The notes beneath the pieces are model-generated. The model was not told where the DNA came from. It saw only the letters and a program-made list of their open reading frames with translations, and made no database searches. Shown here piece by piece: positions 59,401 through 64,000 of a DNA stretch of 64,000 nt (position 1 is its first letter; each line of letters starts with the position of its first letter). The stretch is from Varroa destructor (taxonomy: Eukaryota; Arthropoda; Arachnida; Mesostigmata; Varroidae): contig NW_019211459.1 of assembly GCF_002443255.2 (NCBI RefSeq), positions 25,935,388-25,999,387 on the forward strand. Reading direction: 5' to 3'. The position numbers and the translations under genes were made by a program.

Positions 59401-62400
59401 ACTATACGACGCGATCGAGCTAACAATTCCAGTAACAAGTCCTTTGTGAAGCGTTTTTTTTTCTTATATGCTTTACCAACATAAAGCACATTAGAGCTTT
59501 ATATGTTCAAAAACAAATGGTCTCAATTTTTCTGCACGACTCTTTAAATTCCTTTACAGCTTATTTTTCCTGGGGTCGCAGGCGGTAAGTTCTCTATTAA
59601 GCACAGGACGTTTGTCATTTTCCAAAGCCCGATTACAAATGAGATACGGGTAGGACTCTGGATCTTCGAAATCCCCGATATGAGGTCTGTTTGAAAGCAT
59701 CTTATTAGTCTTTGGCGTCTAATTTTAATTGCGACGATTGCTTGTAGCCGATACCCAGAGGATATTCATTTTTATACGAGTTTCGGCGCTCCATAGAACA
59801 TGTAGCTGTATACTAACCAAAAAAGCTGCAGGGTAAACATATCAATACCTTAATACCCATAAAACATAGCGAAGAAGAAATTGAAGCTCCTTATGGCTAC
59901 TGAAAGGGACTTGCGTTTGAAACAGTAGAATTGTAAATATTTAATTAGGGCAGCCCAAGTTGTTTATACTCAACCGTTACACCCTAACATGACTCCTTAG
60001 CGGCATTGTCCTGGCCTAAAAACTTTGAAACTAATTAGAGGCAGCAGAAGAGAATATGCAATTAAATCTTAGTTGGTTTTCTTTCTCGTTAATAGTGCAA
60101 CACATCTTTTAATACTCTAGAAAGTTCACTTAATATACAGTCTATTTGTATATCGTTCTGAGAAAAAAAACCTTGAGCAATAGACTGAAAATTCGGGAAA
60201 TTGGCGTCGACGCTCCTATTCGCTAGCGGTGTGTAACATGTATTCTAGTTTTCGTCTTTGCAATGGTGTCATGGAATAGCAGAGGGATCTCTAAAGAACA
60301 CATTGAGCGGCATTATTTCGAAAAGCAGATTTCCTACATGCGCTTTAACATTGGCCTGAATTAGTTAATTGTTAATAATAAAGGAGCAAGTGGAGAAGCA
60401 GCAAATATACAAAGTGCTACAATTTTTTTTTGTTTTATAGCCATAGCACCGATGCACTTTTCAACGTAACGTGCATTGCTTTTTCTAGTGAAAAACTTGC
60501 TAAGCCAAATCATCGTAGATAATTACACGACAAGCAAAACATTATACGGAAGATTTTTGTACTATAATTTCACGAGTTTTGAAATTACCTCACTTTACAT
60601 ACGTGTTCTCCCGGACGAGCTTATCGCATTATAAGATACACGCAAAGTTCCCCTGGTAAAACAGTCCTACCTTCCTTCATATAATGCATAAGGCCTTCAC
60701 TGAAGCAACGTTTAAGGCAGCTTAGCTGATAAAGTGTATACTGCTTGCCCCGCATAAAATCCAGTACAAAATATAATTGTAAGTTCCATTTCAAGTTCAA
60801 GTAGGCTGGCAGGCTCAACTTCCAACGCCTTTATGGAAAGTGTACAAAAAATAATTCCCTTCCATCTTTCGCCTTTAAGAAACATTTCATCAACATGAAT
60901 CGCCATACTGAAAGAGATTCTCTATTATAGATCAAAACTATAACTATGCACGCTTTGGACCACGCAAAAAAAGGGAGGAACAACAATCCGTGTAGGAAGG
61001 CACGATAATCTATTCTGATCTCGTTATTTAGTACGTTGTAGCGGTCCTGAAAAGTCTGTTTTTTGAACGCCGTTCTGTGAATGGACCAGTGCGAGGGAGA
61101 AACATATGAGGATAATACCTCATCGCGCTATATGAACAGAACCTTGTCGACTGGTCCTTCCGGTAGAGGAGATGCATTGCTGTTAACGCTCGATAAAGCG
61201 TTTATGGGTGAACCAAACTCCTTTGTCGCAAAGGGGAAATCCTACACCAGAGAAAGCAGTCTGACGGTATGAACAAAGCGGTTTAGCAGACGACGTTGGT
61301 TTCCAAACGACTTTCAAACATCGGAACCTAAGTTAGATCTAGTGCGAGAGACGACCTCGGGGAAAAGCTGTGACCTCAGGTTATATTATCGCGCGTGTAA
61401 TAAATGACCACAGCGTCTACCTTTGTGTCGGTGTATATACTACTCTTCTCATGGAAGCACTACGAAAAGTCGTGTTTATATTCATGATAGTAAGAGGAGA
61501 ACAAGCGATGTGGACTCCTGTGTGATACACAAGTTTAGATAGAGCAGGGATACATGCTTTCTGCAAAATACATGGTTCCAAAACGATAATTAAGTTCAGT
61601 CAAAAGTGGAGTTTCTGAAGCAACATAGTGCAAACAAGTATACAAATGTTCTACCAGGTATCTGTGTTATTTTTGTCTTTATGATAGGGCATTGGGGAAC
61701 GTGTTAGGGAAAAGTTAGGAACACCTGATTAGTAGGTTTGAGCACAAACATACTTCGTCTCGGGTAGCGAGCCAGTCGTCTGAAGTAATGCGTAACGGTT
61801 CCAGCGCCGGACGTAGAAACGTTCCATAAGTATACGATCCAATTTGACGATGTTGTGTAATTTTTGGTACATCATGAACAGTGGTTCCGAAATGGGCGAA
61901 GTAGTGATTCCAGGCAATTATCATGGATTCCTATCAAAATTTTAACATTAAATAGAAAAGTTACGTACAGAAACGAGGAAAACCGAAATTTTAACGAACG
62001 GTTTGGTTTCTTCGTTAAAACCCAACAGGCTTTCATCCGCCGCTAGCAACAGACTGTGAGCCACTGCAGGTCCAGCGTTGCTCACCCAAAACATTGTGGC
62101 GCGAATTTTATATCAGCGACATGCTTGCGATTCATTCTATTCACACGGTTTTCCCTGTCTCCCTCTTTGGACTCTGCCACGTTTTCCATCAAAAGCAAGT
62201 TTCGAGAGAGAGAGTCAATTTTGATATCAATATAGACACGACATGGCTCATCTAGGAGGCATGGGAAACAGGCCTGCTTCAGAAGCTGCCTCGAGTCAAA
62301 ATATTCACTTTCTCATACACGAACACATACGACGGTGCGGTCAGCCGCCACCGGCGACTGGCGAATTGAAAGATCCGTTGTAACCCAATGGATCCCTCTT

Positions 62401-64000
62401 TTTACTCACTAGCATCTCGCTCTTCGCTATATCTAAGCTCTATTTAAGATTTATTGCCGTGTCATGCGATTCGTTTTGCGGCAGCCAGCGCGCGCCGCTT
62501 GCTCTCAGCGTATTGATCCCTGGCTGTCAGGGGACCTTGGCGCCCACTTACCAAAGCCCAAACCATTTATACCACCTAAGCCTGCCTCATATCTATAGGG
62601 CAGCGTCAAAGCACCAACCAAATGATTTGATTGTATGAAGGGAAAAGCGACGTATCAGTCAAAGCTTGCTTTATTAGCTTTCGCGAAAAGACGTTGACAC
62701 CGAAATGGTGCTCAGCTCCAAAGAGAAACTGCCAAGCGATGCCGAAAAAAACTAAGCAATAGTGTTGTCAACGCGCAAATGTAAATACATTAAATAGGCG
62801 TGTAAAAGTATGCAAAGATGGAAAACTCAACGGTCCTAGATGGGCGTAACGGCTAGGACTCAGATCAACCTAAGGCAAACGTTAATAAACAAAGTAAACT
62901 ATAACGACAATCGTTTGGGGCGTTTAGGCAAAGCGCACTTGAGTTTACTACCCTATTAGAGACCACTTATTTACATCTCATAATGGAGAAAGACAAATTA
63001 CTTGTTTGGAAGACTGGCAATTTTAATGGCAAACTGTGTATTACTCAGATAAAGGCCTTTTGAGCAAGCCCTAGCATATCGATTTAAATATTGTCAGATA
63101 CCCAGAAGGCGCAATTCAAGTACTGCTGAATGTATTCTATTCTAATGGAGACCTTCCTGAGCAGTTTACGTATTGAAACGGTAACTTTCCGGCAATTCCC
63201 TACAATATCTGACTGAACGGTAAAACGTATAATCGTATAATCTGTTCGATCAGGCGACATCTCCACCAATATACAATCCTAGGGGAAACGCTCGCTTTGC
63301 AGCCTTGGCCCGTAGATAATATCCTTAATGCTTTAATCTCTACTGCTCGCAAGTATATCGCGATAGGTTGGTTGAAGCCTAGCTGCTTCACAGAACATTT
63401 TTAAGGACACTTAGACGCACTTATAGGGACCGATGTTCGACAGTTCGGAGAATCAAAGCCTGTAAAGAGAAAGCTCGCTTTCTCGAAAGCGGCAACGTCT
63501 ACGGGAGGCAAATCACGCTCATCACGTTTACTTTCGAGGAAACGGTGCATGGAAATTTTCTCGCGCAGTCTTTTATATGACAAAGAACTATTGCCAGTAG
63601 CGGGTAATACGTAAGCATAGTGAATCACAGTGGATCGGAGTTCTGTTTCTCTAGACTAACGTATAGGGATTACAGAAGGTTTGTATAGTTCACATAAATA
63701 TATGGAAGAAGGAGAAAAAGACTTGAAGATCTTTCAAATCAGATTAAAACATTTAGCATCAGGGTAGCCATAGCTCACGTGCTGTGTCCACATAAACATT
63801 TGTCATTTTTATGAAATCGGTGTTCTTTCGTTTCACAAACCCCGTCACAAACCCCCGAAATGATTCGTGAAACATCTACTCGCTGGTATAAGAAAAAATA
63901 CATTTAAGAGGTACCTTATGGCACGTCGTTTTAGTTGCCTCTAGTGCCCGATGGTTAAATATTATACAGTTACACAAAGTAGGAGTTATCGAGAAACTAG

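Larger units (their letters stand above)
51742..64000. other. No supported gene; simple repeats
   Basis: Open frames up to 119 codons (58136-58495) show no motif. A GC-richer patch at about 56640-57040 is open on both strands (56919 plus begins MTRSQASFMAQLLALARENT) but lacks splice or family evidence. Contains a TTA microsatellite near 53459-53477 and a 9-pair hairpin at 53373-53395. Confidence 0.45.

Noticed and set aside
1..64000. CRISPR arrays, rRNA genes, prophage or operons
   Set aside because: No regularly spaced direct repeats, no rRNA-like blocks and no compact gene clusters were seen.

Overview
The window looks like a stretch of metazoan nuclear genome. Genes are split by GT-AG introns, intergenic DNA is AT-rich and full of microsatellites, there is a 100-base assembly gap at 36624-36723, and no bacterial-style gene packing is seen. 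The protein families point to an invertebrate, most likely an arthropod. A mite or other chelicerate is my guess and cannot be proved from the sequence. Only two multi-exon genes can be assembled with good support. The rest is mostly introns, intergenic DNA, simple repeats and at least one decayed retrotransposon.

Gene 1 (plus strand, 13017-19189) is a Na+/K+-ATPase beta-subunit (nervana-like) gene. Seven exons join with no phase conflict into a 555-residue reading frame. Exons 4-7 encode the single membrane span and the whole beta ectodomain, including all six disulfide cysteines and the YGY..GKPC signature. Exons 1-3 add about 247 residues, taking the predicted cytosolic N-terminus to about 290. 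It is rich in His, Gln, Ala and Gly and flanked by Cys clusters, whereas ordinary beta subunits have a few dozen residues there. A GC-richer putative promoter and 5' region lies at about 12440-13016, with a YY1-like site over the start codon.

Gene 2 (minus strand, 30722-37304, 5' end not found) encodes a single-pass membrane protein. Seven exons give 635 residues in one unbroken frame: two related Cys-containing extracellular modules, one thrombospondin type 1 repeat, a CUB-like domain, a membrane span, and a Pro-rich then acidic cytoplasmic tail. I cannot name the family. It is a plausible receptor or adhesion protein.

Layout: 1-12440 is mainly non-coding, with weak candidate terminal exons (1671-1784, 5721-5845, 6153-6250, and 4181-4248 on the minus strand). 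12440-19189 holds gene 1. 19190-30484 is intergenic or intronic, with one candidate internal exon at 24200-24367. 30485-37304 holds gene 2. 37305-42544 has scattered GC-richer open frames and a candidate tail-anchor exon at 37972-38036. 42545-43010 is a decayed non-LTR retrotransposon fragment on the minus strand. 43011-64000 holds no gene I can support, but has a 227-codon open frame (44577-45260, minus) and a 20-pair hairpin (51697-51741). The two main genes converge on the intervening 11 kb, and nothing suggests that they act together.
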